Shown: piece after piece, positions 41,285-54,653 of the stretch | Layout: each line of letters opens with the position of its first letter | Position numbering within the stretch: the stretch's first letter is position 1 | Assembly: GCA_026168455.1 (NCBI GenBank) | Contig: CM047428.1 | Coordinates: forward strand, 43,074,769 to 43,138,768 | Origin: Theocolax elegans | Lineage: Eukaryota > Arthropoda > Insecta > Hymenoptera > Cerocephalidae | Length of the DNA: 64,000 bases | Reading direction: 5' to 3' | Program-made: the position numbers and the translations under genes | The notes under the pieces: generated by a model | What the model saw: only the letters and a program-made list of their open reading frames with translations | What the model was told of the DNA's origin: nothing | Database searches by the model: none

Positions 41285-44050
41285 ATACTACTTGTATATA
41301 TGGATGGATGTATGTATGAAATCCTGAAACTAAAATAACTCTGCTAATTTTTAATCGATTATGCTGAAATTTACAAGGTATATTTGCTCTAATTATCGAA
41401 GTCTGTGTTCCTATTTTCAGCTGTATCACTCGTAAATTGTTGAATTATCGCCAAAAGGATTATCGCATTTTTTGATTCAAGCAACATTATTAAAGGTTCG
41501 TTCATGAAAACAATGAAAATCTAGAAAGAAGCACGTTTTTATGCACAACTGCTACACGGAAGAGCCTTATATTTTCACCATCGCAAAATGTGAGATGCAT
41601 CAAAATATACTAGATAATGTGTTGCGTATTAGAACTGATTTAAGGCCCTTCCGAAAATGTATGTATGGATGTATGTATGTTTGTAATTACATATCTAAGA
41701 TAATTCAGTCAATTTTAGACCGATTTACCTGAGATTTACAGGATAACTTCGGTATAATGTAATTAGATAACGGTCTTATTTTCAGATATATAACACTGAA
41801 ACACTTTAAGTTATGGCATTATTTTTAATTGCTTAGAAACGGTTATGTAGCATTATCTTGAAATGTATTAGTCCTACATAAAAACTTTATACGAACGAAA
41901 TGTCCGTCTCAAAAAAACAAAACTTTTTTTTTATTTTACACTTTACGCCTAGAACAATATTTTCAAAGATGAAAAAACGGTCAAAATAACAAAAACAGTA
42001 CAAAAACTCACGTTTTATCACAATAAAATGAAATACATTGCAGTGCGTGTGAATTGCGACATGCTCCGAAGGCGAAGATGATAAGCACATAATTTAAAGT
42101 CATGTTTTTATTACTATCTCTTCTGATGTATATTATATTTTGTATTAGGCCAAAAATCCCAAGCTTTGTGAAAGTTAATAAAAGTTGAATTGTTGTGCCA
42201 CGTATTTTACCCAATACGCACAAACGATGCGAGCGCAAAGCGCGAGCTTTACACGGTCGTGCCTTAAATGCAAAAAGCTATGCATTTTGCAAGCCTTGCA
42301 TCGCTACGTTAACAGTACATTAATGATTGAAATCTTAAAAATTTATACAAAAGTACGTTTTTTCGTTATAAATTACATTATTAAGTATTATTTTTGAATA
42401 AAAAGTGTAAATGGGCGAACATAATAAACATAAATGAATATAAGTTTAATCATGACGAGAGCAGAATAACTAAGAGAAATTATTGTAATATGGAACAGTC
42501 TATTTATTATAATTACAATATAAATATTGTATTACTATAATTAAAAGAAAAAATATAACAAAATATTTATAATTAACTTATAGTAAAACAATTCACTTAA
42601 ATTTGAACATTAAAAATTATAACTACATAAAAATATTTTAATTAATACCAAGTCATATAGACATAATATAATTTAGTAAGCTTATGAATTAAGTATGCAC
42701 ATTGCAGTTTATTACTACATCAATTATTGACTTAAATAAGACTCGCTGCAGAAAAGTGTTATATACTGTTGACCTCGAAATAGTGTTCGAGATAAACATG
42801 TTTCTCTTTATCTAGTGCATATTCATATAATCCATATACAATATAAGAATAATAAGTACTCAGCTTTTATTTAATTTAGATGGATCATCTGGTACTGGAT
42901 AAAATAAGACCTTTTTATGAGTGTATGAATCGGGCTGGATAACTGAAGAATAGTGTAGAATGAAGAATAACTTTATTGTTAATAAATACAATTAATAAAA
43001 TAATATATATAATTGTAAAAAATTAATGTAATAACTACTAAGATTTAATTTTATTATAATCTTTATGCAGATTGTAAAAATGCTTTGAAATGAGGATTTA
43101 TTGTATACAATACCAATAGAGAAGGAAAAGCAAGCGATCAAGAAAATACCGTTCCCTTTTCACTTTATAGATCAAAAGTAAAACTCGTATATATTATATG
43201 TTTCTCTTCTTGGAATCATATATTCCTCATGCATAAATATATCACCATCGTAAAAAATGTAATACTATTAATTAGTAAAATGAGTCATTTTAAACGTTTT
43301 TGAAAATATATATGTGCTTGTATGTGTGTACTATGTATATATGGGCTATTTCACAGCAAGTGGTATGATGAAAATTTTAAATCGCTTCCAATTTTAAAAA
43401 TATATTGTAAAATATCTTCCGGAAAATAAAAAAAATTTTTAGGTGTTAAAACAATTCGACTAAGAGTTATCCAACCATAAAAAATGGACATTTTTCCATT
43501 TAAAAAAAAATGCTATTTTTTAAGCCATTTATCTCAAAATCTATTGATTTCTTGGAAAAAACATTACGTACAACTTTTGTTCAAAATAATCTTTAGAACT
43601 TATCTACCCAGGTTACAATTATTAATTTTAAATTCTTGAAAAGGTAGGACACCCGGAAATATTGATTACAGCGGAATACAAAAAAAAGAGCGGTCTGACA
43701 TCGGAACCAGACCACCACACCTGTATGTTTTTCATGTCGCTGTATTCGAATTCGGGGTCGGATTGATCCCATCACGTCAGGATCGAGGTCAGTTTAAGGT
43801 CAAATCGAGCAGAAACGGTTTGCACCGAGAAAAATGCCGTACCTTTATGGTTTTCAGGTCACTGAATACGGATCCGAGGTCTGTTTGACCTCATCGCCCA
43901 CAGTTTTGCCAAAATTCATATAAAATATTAAAAATAGCGGAACAGTTTTTTTGTCATTATTAGGTCACATATTCATGTATTTTGTCGTGGTATTTTGGTT
44001 ACTTCTTATCTTTCTTGTAGTTTTGTAAGACTCAAGTCTCTTCTAATCGA
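41285..44050. other. AT-rich intergenic DNA
   Basis: Two diverged segments starting at about 41300 and 41655 (ATGGATGTATGTATG followed by a similar 130 bp) look like an old tandem or dispersed duplication. Around 43700-43930 there is a mixed-composition stretch with several GGTC motifs. No gene is supported. Confidence 0.45.
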
Positions 44051-44320
44051 AGCGCTGGATATAGCAGTTGAGAAAACTACTTAATCTTTCTTTCGCTTGT
44101 AACGCTCTCTTTTGTTTTCAAAGGATCTATGTAATGGATTTCTAATCCTTTTCAAATTACTTTTATCTTCAGTGTCTCTTTTCAATAACCTATAGTAGTC
44201 TGCCATCATATGGCATATATTTTACGTCCCATTTTACTTGCCAACGTTGTTCGACTTCTTTCAAATCTTGATGGAAACGCTCACGTTGCTGGTATCCATA
44301 TTTTCAATATTGGAATCCCA
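44050..44320 (-). pseudogene. C-terminal fragment of an insect repeat-encoded protein (ERFHQD family)
   Basis: The minus strand reads ERFHQDLKEVEQRWQVKWDV, then (after a frame change) MADYYRLLKRDTEDK and RNPLHRSFENKRERYKRKKD. These motifs end a protein family scattered widely in insect genomes and also seen here at 49150-49240 and 56640-58250. Its class is not known to me; the copy number in one window indicates a mobile element. Confidence 0.6.
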
Positions 44321-45064
44321 AATATTAGCTGGTACAACTGAAGACACTATTGAGTAACATATTTTTGATTCTGTTTTGGCATTGAATTCCTCTGCAGTTG
44401 TATTGCAAAAGTAGCAGTCTTCTTGTGATTCAGGAATAGACCATATTACTGGTGAGCTGTACTTTAAAACTTTATTTTTAAATTAATATAGAAATTTTGT
44501 CGGTCTTGCTGAGCTAACGTCTAACGACTCTAAGAACTCCAAGTTGCTCGCTCGAAAAGGCACGACAATTCGCCGCGTATCAATCCTGAGGACAAAATTA
44601 TGAAGCCCACAAGCCGCCAGACATAAACCAAAAGGAGAAAAAAGAAGCAAGTAAAATACTAAGTTATAAAATTGAAAATATTTTAAATAAGAAAAAAAGA
44701 AATTTTAAGTCTGTGTGTTTCGTCTTGAGACCGTCCGCCAGAACTCATTAGTGGGGCGCAGACAGTCCCTGCCTCAGACACACAAGACAATATTATGGAA
44801 TCAAAATAATGATAAACTTAAATTTTGGTATCGTAAGAACGAATAAACGGAGCCTATATAAGTACACATAAGGTTTTAATTTTTTTATTAAAGCTTTATT
44901 GTTTTTCTTTATTGTATTTCTGGATATGCAAGGACAGCCGCCCTGTCTGAAGTAATGTGAATAACAGTTCGGGGCTGGTGTCGGTGCAAAAAGAGATATG
45001 TGGGTTTAGCGGGTATTGGTAGTTTGCTCCTACCGAATCCTACACTCGATGGACTGTCTGCTCT
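44321..45064. other. Intergenic DNA
   Basis: Nothing recognised. Confidence 0.45.
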
Positions 45065-47580
45065 TTAGAGGGGGTATATGGTCAGCCGTCCATCTTCCGC
45101 GCGACTCCCGCTCTCATTGCCAGGAGAACCAGGTCTGCTCTCTTGCAGCTTCCTAAGCTCGCACTGGAGCAAGCTCCTCCTTTGACTGGTTGACGAATCG
45201 GAGCTCCAAGGAGAGAAGATCAATTGGTATGGCTGCCGGCCACCGCCAGGGCTGCCGGCTCTGACACCGCCCGATACGAGCTCGTCACTCGAAACGCGTA
45301 CCTCCATTGTACTACCAAGAGGCGCTTGCGATACTTTTCATGACGCAGCGCCTCTGCCCATATTTCGGCTTTATGTAACATTATTGATTCGGCGGTTTGC
45401 AGCAACAGATGTCGGACGGTCGGGCGAGGGCCGCCTATATTGGCCATTATCGTGCTCAGGTTCTTCACTACAACTGCCGCTTTGTCTTCCACCTTCTTTC
45501 GAGGTTTGAATCAAGCATCATCCCCAGGTACCTGACAACCATGTTCGTGATTACGGCCTCTCGGCCAACATTTAGCGGCACTACTTTTGGTACGCGCTTC
45601 TTCGTGAGGATCACGACCTCTGTCTTCGCCATCGCTATTTCTAGCTCATGCTCCTCTATCCAGCAACGAACACGACACATGACCTGATCGAGTCGCGACT
45701 GCGCTGTTACTATACTTTTAGCAATTATAGTAACGGCCACGTCTTCCACATACCCAATCAGTGTGCAGCCCTCTGGTATTTCTATCCTGAGTAGAAATAT
45801 TTCACAGGTCGTGTCCCAGTATGGAGGCTTGGGCTGCTCTTGCCGTGAGCTCTCGTCATCTCTGACCATTCAAATAGTCTCCAAGGATCTGTAAGGGATA
45901 CCTTGGTACACCAAAGTTCTCTCTCTGTGAGTGTATGGACGATCTTGTTCATGATCTCAGCGGTCATAGGGGCACTTTTTGCAAAGGCTTCTAATTTGCG
46001 CATGACGATCTTGTATCCCAACCCCCACGAATTGTTGTTAAGATCTTCTCACAATTTCTCCATGCATCGGTACTCACTCGCTTGCATCGCTCGACTGAGA
46101 GCTTTCTTCGCTGCTTGATGCTCCATTATTTTCTGCCCCGAGTAGCGGTCCCGCTTTCTAGCTATCTGAGCCAGGCGCCAAGTCGTAAGCACTGGCGCCG
46201 CAAGTCCGTGATCTCTCCCGTCCACTAATAAGCAGGACGTCTTCTGCCCGCCGTCTTCTTAAAGGGTATCGCCTCTCGACAGGCTCGCAGGTTCAGGTGC
46301 ATGATGCTGCCCGTCACCAGCTCCGCCCGCTCCAGGGCGGACACTTCTTCCGGTATCTCCACCAGGGATCACGGACCGCGTTCTAGGGCCTGAGACAATT
46401 TCCTGACGTCCATCTTATCGACGTTCCACCGATACGAGGAGCTGCTCTGACTGGTTTCTCCTTACATACGCGCAACGTGATAAACTGGTGATCGTTGGCT
46501 GTATAGTCATTGATCACCTGCCAGTCTTGCACGTATGCGGACAGGTGTTCCGTCACGAAAAAGACGTCGATTATGGTCTCCCTATATCCCGGCCTCCTCA
46601 AGGTAGACGTAGAGCCGGTGTTTAATATTACCAGCCCTATCCTGGTTACCATGTCTATGACTCGTCCGCCTATGGAGTTTGGAACATTCTCTTCCCATTC
46701 AGCTGCTTTCGCGTTGAAGTCTCCGGCCATTATCAGCTATCCCTCCATGTTTCTGATTGCATCCTCGAGGGTATCCAGTTTGGTCTGGAAATCCTCGATT
46801 CCCTCGTTCGGGGTAAAATAACAGCTGAAGTATGTAACTCCGCTGCCACTTACCCAAACGAAGCCACTACCAGATCCATGACACACCACGTATAGGTGGT
46901 GTGGGTTGAAGTAACGGTACCCAGCGTGTCCCGGTACCAATCCGACCCTTGTCTGTCTCGGTACTGTTTGCTGACTAAAACGATGTCAGCATTTTTCTCG
47001 AGACAGATCTCTACCAGCAGGTCGTAGGCCGTTCTACTCCTGTGAAGGTTGGCTTGGAGAGCCTTAACCATTACGGCAATCTTCTCTTAAAGCTTCTTGG
47101 AAGACCGTCACGCCCTGTTCAGCGCACAAGAAGCTCCTGGCATCCGCTTTACAATCCGCGGCCTTATACCCCTGTCCGCCGCTTCCGATAACAGCATTTG
47201 CTGCGGTCAGATCCCTTGCAGTCCACACCTAGATGCCCTTATCCCAGGTACTTGTAGCAGCGCACGACAACCTGCCACCGACGCACGTGGCAGTTGACCT
47301 ATCCAATCTTTACACGGGCCGGTTTAAGCAGTTTCGTGGCTGCCACCTCCGATACGGTGTCCATGGCCAGAATCTGCCCAGCTTTATTCGGTTTTGTGAG
47401 CCTTAGGGTAACAGGCTCTTCCCCGCTTCCCATAGCTTTCACGATAGCCTCGCTGACCTCCTCTTTCGTGCTGCAGCAGTCTACATCCTTGACTTCAAGG
47501 ACATCAGTGGGTGTTAGCGTTCACAACGTTGCCGTGCTTTCCACGGCGTCCTTGAACGCCCGGGTGAATTCCTACTTTTT
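45065..47580 (-). pseudogene. Second R1-clade LINE relic (Gag end, endonuclease, RT end)
   Basis: Minus-strand pieces, from upstream to downstream. Around 47250-47160 a decayed zinc-knuckle region (CYKYLG, GHLGVDCKGSDRSKCCYR with a stop inside). Endonuclease start at 47071 (MVKALQANLHRSRTAYDLLV). Endonuclease core at 46730 (MAGDFNAKAAEWEENVPNSI, ETIIDVFFVTEHL, YTANDHQFITL). Then a deletion of most of the RT fingers and palm. Then the RT end at 45869-45468, with GYVEDVAVTIIAKSI in place of the usual F/Y-A-D-D box, and VVRYLGMMLD. Then 45492-45220 and 45307-45065. It is related to, but more decayed than, the LINE at 27914-32617. Confidence 0.8.
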
Positions 47581-48663
47581 CGAGCTTTACGTGCTGTACA
47601 ATTATAGATGCTCGAACATTTTCATTATATTGCATCCGTTGCTTTATACATATATTTACCGATATATACATCCGTAATTATACGTATGCTATTACGGAAT
47701 AAATATAAATAAACGTCGTTATTATCGGGACGCCGTCTTCCTTTGTATCAACGATCTACGCGTAATACAATACACTTCATCCATTTGGGGATTGCCCCGG
47801 ACCTACCAGCACCTGTTCTTGGGCATACCTGCTCGGCTTCGACATAGCCACTTTGCTTTATGGTTTTATTGCCCGTCCGGCGTGCGATGACTTGTTTTTT
47901 TTCATCAGGTTACATTTCTGTCGCATATGTAGAAAACGCGCGTCTCAAACATTTGTTAATTCTATATATTATTTATGTATATATCGATACTCTCAGCTGG
48001 GCGCGTACGACTCTACCCCGACCGTGCGCGCGCGGCGATGTATATACTCTTTCGCGTTGCTCACCTAATCAGTAACTTGCCTACCGTTATAATATATATA
48101 TATATTCTAAAAATTCTTTAGTGGAAACGATAAAACGTCGCCTCTATCTAGCGTTAGAATTGAGAAGAGAGTTCATATTACATCGTTTATAACGCGATAT
48201 AATTTAAACATATGTGTAATATAATTATTTCCTTGATAGAATGTTATGCAAATCTCAGTTTTCTAATTTTTTATAAACTTAGAGTTTCGTAACATTCTCC
48301 CAATGAAAGATTGCGTTCCTCAAAGTAGGACCTCTTCCTGGTACTCAGAAATGGAGTCTCGCTAGTTTATGGAATGATTCAGCTCGTAAAGATCAATAAA
48401 TTTATTTACAACAACAAACTAATATTTGTGTTTACTTCCTTGGCAAGTGTAAAATTTATTTTAAAATATTGTAAACTTTATCACGTATAGCAACATTATT
48501 ATTATAGTGTTGAGTGACATGAATTTTTAATAGGTGCATTGATTTGAATAATATAAGAAAAGGATATGTTACATTATTCATCTTTATAGTTATCAATATC
48601 TTTTTATTCATTTGTGTAAAATTGATTCGTGTCAAGAGCGAATATCATTTGAAAATTTTATGC
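47581..48663. other. Non-coding, partly AT-rich
   Basis: Pieces may be 5' UTR of the R1 relic. A (TA)n run lies at about 48091-48104. No gene recognised. Confidence 0.45.
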
Positions 48664-48679
48664 GTAACTTTTACACGTA

Positions 48680-48985
48680 AAGGAGGATTACAAAGTATAT
48701 AGTAATCCGTATTTCCGAGCTAAATTATGTTTCTTAATATTTTTTTTTTCAAATATTGCACAAAACTATCATTTTAGCAACTTACTTGCAAACCGCTAAG
48801 TCTTAAATGTTGCCAGAGGTATTAGAAAATTAAGTTAATCGATCGAAAAAAAAAATGAACGGTCTCTGGTTGGGATCGAACCGATGATCTCCTACTTACC
48901 GGGCAGTTGCCTTACCACTTTGCCACCCGGAATCCGACGATTCCACGTACCTTGTACTTTGAAGTCTTTATTTCTCGATCATTCT
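48680..48985 (-). repeat. tRNA-like SINE segment with one foldback arm
   Basis: The minus strand at about 48935-48861 reads TGGCAAAGTGGTAAGG (A box) and, 35 bp on, GGTTCGATCCC (perfect B box). The adjacent sequence at 48690-48835 (AAATTATG, GCAACTTACTTGCAAACCGC, TTAAATGTTGCCAGAGG) is the same arm that flanks the tRNA-like core at 54654-55140. It is a family member with one arm only. Confidence 0.7.
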
Positions 48986-49149
48986 TTTAAGTGATGACTA
49001 CGAAACTATTATAGCAAATATGATAAGAAACTATGAGCGTTTGGGATGTTTGGTGAATTAGAATGTTCATTTCATGGATGCTCATGAACTTAGGAGATTA
49101 TAGCGAAAAACAAGGGGGAACTGTTCTATCAATCTCTAAAAGATGCTAA

Positions 49150-49240
49150 AACTATGTAACAAGGGAAATGGGACGTAAATATGTTGGCGGACTACTGTTG
49201 GTTACTGAAAAAAGATCAAGTGGAAAATGATGGATACAAC
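49150..49240 (+). pseudogene. Fragment of the ERFHQD insect repeat-protein family
   Basis: The plus strand reads QGKWDVNMLADYCWLLKKDQ, the conserved C-terminal motif of that family. The longer 92-residue ORF (49181-49459) continues beyond the similarity. Confidence 0.6.
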
Positions 49241-50001
49241 AGCGAGAACGCAAAAAGAACTATAGTTCCACTACACAGATCATTGAAAGTAAAACAAAAT
49301 GTTATGAACGAAAAAACAATATCTATTTTTTATATTTACATTTCTGCAGGGATTCAGTTCTTCTTTTACTATGATGAGACGATCTTGATTTCCTCCTTGA
49401 GGAGACAAACGGACCTCGTATACAGATTCGACAATCACCAAAATATATTACTGCAGTAGTTTAGGGCCAGGCACATCACCACTTATAATGACCTTGAAAT
49501 GGCCTTTGGAACATATAAAAAAATTAATACAGTTTTGGACATAAAATGTTCTGCTCTTTCAGAAATTTGACCTTCAAATCACATTGACCTTCATTACTTA
49601 AGGTCAAACCGACCTCGAATTCGATTTCAGCGACCAAAAAACTAACGATTAGTAATTTTATTTTACTCAAAAATATATGTTTTGTGACAGATGGGTCCAT
49701 TGAAGTGGATTCAAATATGTATAAGAATGTCTCCACAAAATTTCATCCGGATTGAATGTCCAGATCTAAAGCTATCCTGCAGCAACTGAGTTAAAAGAAG
49801 AAAAAATACCATTTTGAGTAGATTCAGTTTAAAGCTTAACGTTACACAATTTCAGAATTATTTATATATCTTATATTTGCAATTAATATTACAATCCTGA
49901 AACAATGTATATTTTATGTAATATATTGTAGAAGTTATTTCAGATTTATAACTTCTATTCGACTATTCACATGACTTGAGAGAAAGTACAAGAAAAATAT
50001 T
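49241..50001. other. Intergenic DNA
   Basis: No gene recognised; only short frames. Confidence 0.45.
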
Positions 50002-50088
50002 TTTCTGCCCTCTGGCTGGAAAGCGACAACTGCCCGGCCGCTGCGCGAATTAAAGTTGCCGTTTTCCGGCAATGTCGGGCAGAAAAAT
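50002..50088. repeat. ~90-bp GC-rich palindrome-ended repeat, copy 2
   Basis: TTTTTCTGCCCTCTGGCTGG at one end and GTCGGGCAGAAAAA at the other, with GCCCGGCCGCTGCGCGAATT inside. The ends are inverted (TTTTTCTGCCC / GGGCAGAAAAA). It matches 27209-27300. Confidence 0.75.
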
Positions 50089-51676
50089 AATATACACACT
50101 TTGGCCAGTGAAAAAAAGCCTCAGATCACATGTTCGTCCACACGGTATGTAATATACTATTTTTAGCAATAAAATGCGCTAAATGAACTTACCAATTTGA
50201 TGTAAATTTAGAAATCATACTTATCAATCCTTAAAGCAACTACAATCTTCTATTGCCAGAAGCAGTTTTCTATTTAAAATTTAGGTAGTTGAGTGCGACC
50301 ACATAGCTGTCACCTCTTAGATGAAATAGTTGATGTTGAAAATAACTATTGAAAATAGTAACATTTTTTTAACTCTTGAAGTTTAAAATAACAAACTTTA
50401 CATTAAAATTACACACTTTATAAATTTTAAAATGTAAACTTTTAAACTATAAACTTTACACTTGAACTTTTCACTCAAAACATAAATAAAGTGTCCATTG
50501 ATACAATACAGCAACGCTTCATATGATTCTTTCTTCTTAATCTTTAAATAAAATAGCCACAAAGATTTCAACATTCTAATATTTACACATACAAATACTC
50601 TTGAAGTGTAGAACACATTCTAGCGAAAAATACATATCCTAGTGAAGCTTCAATACTTATACTTTATTAAACATTAACTGTTTTATATTAAAAAATTATT
50701 CAGCACTCAGAAGCTACTTGATAGTAAACAAATTGCAAAACAGCTGTCACTGCAGACTATATATTAGGTTATTTATTTCTACAGTTCTATGTAATTTTTT
50801 TACTCCATCAAAGAGCGCACCAGCCAAATTCAAATTTTTTTACGTAAATTGTGAATTTCCAACAAAACTGAATTTCTTAATTATAGTTATAATTTTATAA
50901 CCTAATAAAATTATGACATGCGGTATAGAAAACACGATATTTAATAACATTTTCTTGAAAAAAAAACAAAAAAATCGATTATTTTCATAAATTCAACCAG
51001 GCTTGTCCCTTTAAATTAAATATGTTTATAATATATAATATCGGTCTCTCCGAACTAAATGCTTTACTTCTGACTAAAGTAGGTACTATTTACTCTTCGG
51101 CCTCTATGCTTAGTGGAATTTCTTAGAGTATAGCCTTCTCAAAAAAATTTTAAGGCATATCATCTTCGATCCCCATTTTAGACTTCTCAGTAAGAGAAGC
51201 CAGCAAGATGTTATATGGCTATATATATGATAAATTTGGGAATAGGGGTTTATGCCGCCTAAGAAAGAGAGAGAAGATACGTAGTTTATAATGTGCAAGA
51301 GAGAGGTTCGGATTAAGGAACCCTGGTTGCAATAAACCGCCCACCCCCTGCCAGTGTGTAGGTAGAAGATCCAAAATTATGTCCGCCGTCATAAACCCTC
51401 ATGCACAAATATATATATGGGCGGTTCTATGTAAAATCGAAGATTAAAAAAATTAATATTGCTATAACTGTGGAATAAGTTTAAGAGGTATTCAGTAGTT
51501 CTCCTGAATTTTTTCAGATTTTTTCAGGGCCATTATTTTAAGCTACAGAGAGTCAAAATTGACATTTTAGCACTTTTTTGCATTCTATGCCCATTTTCAT
51601 GAATTTGTAGCTCCCAGGGGATGCATTTTTCACTAAAAACATAAATGACTTTTTTTTTAAATTTTCTGAATTTTTC
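50089..51676. other. AT-rich intergenic DNA
   Basis: Nothing recognised apart from short A/T runs. Confidence 0.5.
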
Positions 51677-52632
51677 ATTAAAAATACTTTTAAAGTCATA
51701 AATGTATGCTGTCACATTCTTGTAAGCCATTTAAACCTTAAATAGTGAAAATCAGCGATTCTGCTCCGGACTCTGGTAACCTAATACTGTCTAAAAGATG
51801 TCTTTTTATGGTCAGAAACTGCCTATAAATTTCCAGAATGAGTCTAAATCATTCAGATCACTTATGGTCAAAATATCTGGGAAAAGTGCCGAAATATTAT
51901 TAGAAATGTATATTTGTTGTCTTATAATGATGAATCTATACCCCCTGTAAACTGCTAAAAATAGAAATATTATTATACAATTATAAAAAATTAATTTTTA
52001 AACATTTATAATGCTGGATTTTCAATTTTACAATCTTGTCACTGTCACGTAATCATATTCTTCATTATAATCTCAGATCTGATTTGTTTATATATTTTTT
52101 GTATTAAATACGTATATTCAGTTATTGTAATAATAATGTTTATATATATTTATTATAGTAATTCTTCAGAGTAGTATTATAATTCTTGTAAAGGTTGTAA
52201 AACTAAAAATTCAGCATTATAAATGTTTAAAATTAATTTTTTATAATTGTGTAATAATATTTGTATTTTTAGCAGCTTACAGGAGATTAAATGGATACTA
52301 AAACAAGTGAAGATACTTTTCTACCACTCTAAGGTGAGTGCATAAATTTTTTTGCTATGATCATGCTAATAGATTCATTGTTATAAGACAACAAATATAC
52401 ATTTCTATTAATATTTCGGGCATTTTTCCCAGATATTTTGACCATAAGTGATCTTAATGATTTAGACCCACTCTGGAAATTTATAAACAGTTTCTGACTA
52501 TTAAAAGACATCTTTTAGGCAGTATTAGATTTCCAGAGTCCGGAGCAGAATTGCTGATTTAAACTATTTAAGGTTTAAATGGCTTACAAGAGCGTGACAG
52601 GATAAGTTTATGACTTTAAAAGTATTTTTCAG
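51677..52632. mobile_element. Long foldback element (~956 bp)
   Basis: The left arm, from about 51677 (AAAAATACTTTTAAAGTCAT), is an inverted copy of the right arm, ending about 52632 (GACTTTAAAAGTATTTTTCA). Shared landmarks include GATTCTGCTCCGGACTCTGG, AAAGATGTCTTTTA, AAATATCTGGGAAAAGTGCC and GCATTATAAATG-like sequence near the centre (about 52035 and 52210). No coding sequence. Boundaries are approximate. Confidence 0.8.
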
Positions 52633-52990
52633 GCCAGAATCAGGCCTTCCTATCAGAGATGAAACTATGGTTCTCGCGGAAAGCAGACAGTCGAGAGTGA
52701 ACAATTCTTTCCATTACCTTTGATGCCTTACGTAGTGGTCCAATTGGCCTAGTGTCCGTTATGGCCTCACGTATGTTGGACTTCGCGAGAGGATAAAGGA
52801 GGGTTTTTTCCATTGTAACGGAAAGCAATCGGACCAGAGCGACGCGTCACAGATGCCAGCGAGTGGACCCATAATGCTCAAGCCCGCGAGTCTGAGTATG
52901 GAGATAGAAATACCACCCACACCCAACGCCCGCAAGGTTGTCGCTTCAGAGCTCGATAAACATGAGTAGTTCTAACCCGAGTGATATGAA
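52633..52990 (-). pseudogene. LINE reverse transcriptase fragment (Jockey/I type)
   Basis: The minus strand reads MEKTLLYPLAKSNIREAITD, then TDTRPIGPLRKASKVMERIV, matching the RT finger region of the element at 901-5147 (LLYPLAKSSV, ETRPIARLSEVSKLLERIV). Upstream on that strand, about 52990-52830, it is degraded but keeps a GVGGISISILRLAGL-like segment. It abuts the foldback element. Confidence 0.7.
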
Positions 52991-53462
52991 ATTGCGCCAG
53001 GGCAGTAGCCTATTGGGAGAAATATCAATAAACATTGAATTATAAAGTGAAAAAATGGTAAAAAAAATCTAAATTTTCAAAATGTTTCAATGTTTTGTTT
53101 GCATCAAAAATATTCAAGATAACGCTTTAAAAATTTAGCTCCTTCTCTTTTATCCCATTTCTGACAGATTTCACCAAAAAAATCAAAAATTTATTTTTTG
53201 ACCTATTTGCTAGGCATGAAATCTCTCATACACCAATTTATATAGACCGAAGCTTATAAATAAGTTTGCACTAGGAGAAAGATTTTTGTAATAAGCCTAT
53301 TTATTTTAGAAAATAAGAAAGTTATAGACGTCAAAATTTGGCGTTAAAGTGTTCACAATTTCGAAAAATTTACTAAATTTTATATATATCAAGTGTAGAA
53401 GTATTAAAAATAATTAAAACCAGAACCGCGGCCGAAATCTTTGAGAAATAAAGAAATTGCTC

Positions 53463-53501
<39 letters not shown>

Positions 53502-54653
53502 TGATGATTTTCTGTAAAAATTGTGATCAATTTAAAAGAAATTAAGGTTAACAATTATATTATGTATGATCTTTCTTTTAGAATGTATATAATTATAATA
53601 AACATATAACTTTGTTAAATTGTAGTCTTTTTCTTGGAGTGGTTCACAACAACGGCTATATCGAGATTCATGGGATCATTCAGCGCCTAAGGTTAGTAAC
53701 TTCATTAGATCAGTAATGGAATATTTATTAAAAACAAATTTTTTTGTAATTTATTGTAACAGACCCCTTGTAAATAGAAATATGTATCTTCGCAATTTGT
53801 TACGTTAAAAGGCGATTCGAGCGTATTCTTGAATACTTAAAAGTTTGAAACCATCAAAAAACTTATACTTAATAAACATTTACTGTCGTACACTACTTTT
53901 AATAAATTTAAATTTTAATAGCGATTTTTTCGAAATTATGTTAGTTTGAATGATATTTAACAACTATTAGTTAATGTAATTTCATACTTAATATTATTCC
54001 GTTAAAACCATGAAATAACTCTAATGTAAGCTAAGGCATGGCTTTACGCTTTTGTTTTTCAGAAGCAAGAGTCTTTATTTAATGTTGCATCTCATGAATT
54101 GTTAAATTTGACTAGAATAATATTCACAACAAGTGCATTAGAAGTTACTTGAATACTTTCAAGCAACTTATTAGGTTTGGTTCTTTGATTTTGTACTAAG
54201 ATCGTGTACCCTAAGAAAAAATATATATACATCATGTAGTAACATATATTTTAAATACCTCTCATTATGTTGAACAAAATTATTGAATTATGCTTTATAA
54301 GCTTTTTTCAGATAACCCTTTCAAGAAAATCTTTGACTATTAGATTGTAAATGCTTTTTGATTTTATATACGGCTTTCTCATGTAATACAAAATATAAAA
54401 TTAAAGGGGCCAGGCTGTCAGCCTTTCGATGAAAAAACGAATATATTTATAAAAAATTTGCTAAAAATTAGATAGTTTTATACAAACCCGTAAATCAACG
54501 TACAATCAAAGAATATTAGAAAATATTAGAAATCTGCATAAAATAATCGTAATTGCATTGGAGATGAATGATTAGAAAAATCAGAACATACCATAAGAGA
54601 CTAAAAGCAGTTATAAATAAAAGAATTATATAATAACAAACAAACGTTGATAA
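52991..54653. other. AT-rich intergenic DNA with (TA)n
   Basis: A (TA)n run lies at about 53466-53494. The segment 53630-53690 (CTTGGAGTGGTTCACAACAA, ATTCATGGGATCATTCAGC) faintly resembles 48350-48400. No gene recognised. Confidence 0.45.

Noticed and set aside
46510..46821. Plus-strand 103-residue ORF
   Set aside because: Antisense to the R1 endonuclease motif AGDFNAKA on the minus strand.
48861..48935. Functional tRNA gene
   Set aside because: The promoter boxes are good but acceptor and T stems do not pair, and the segment is part of a repeat family.
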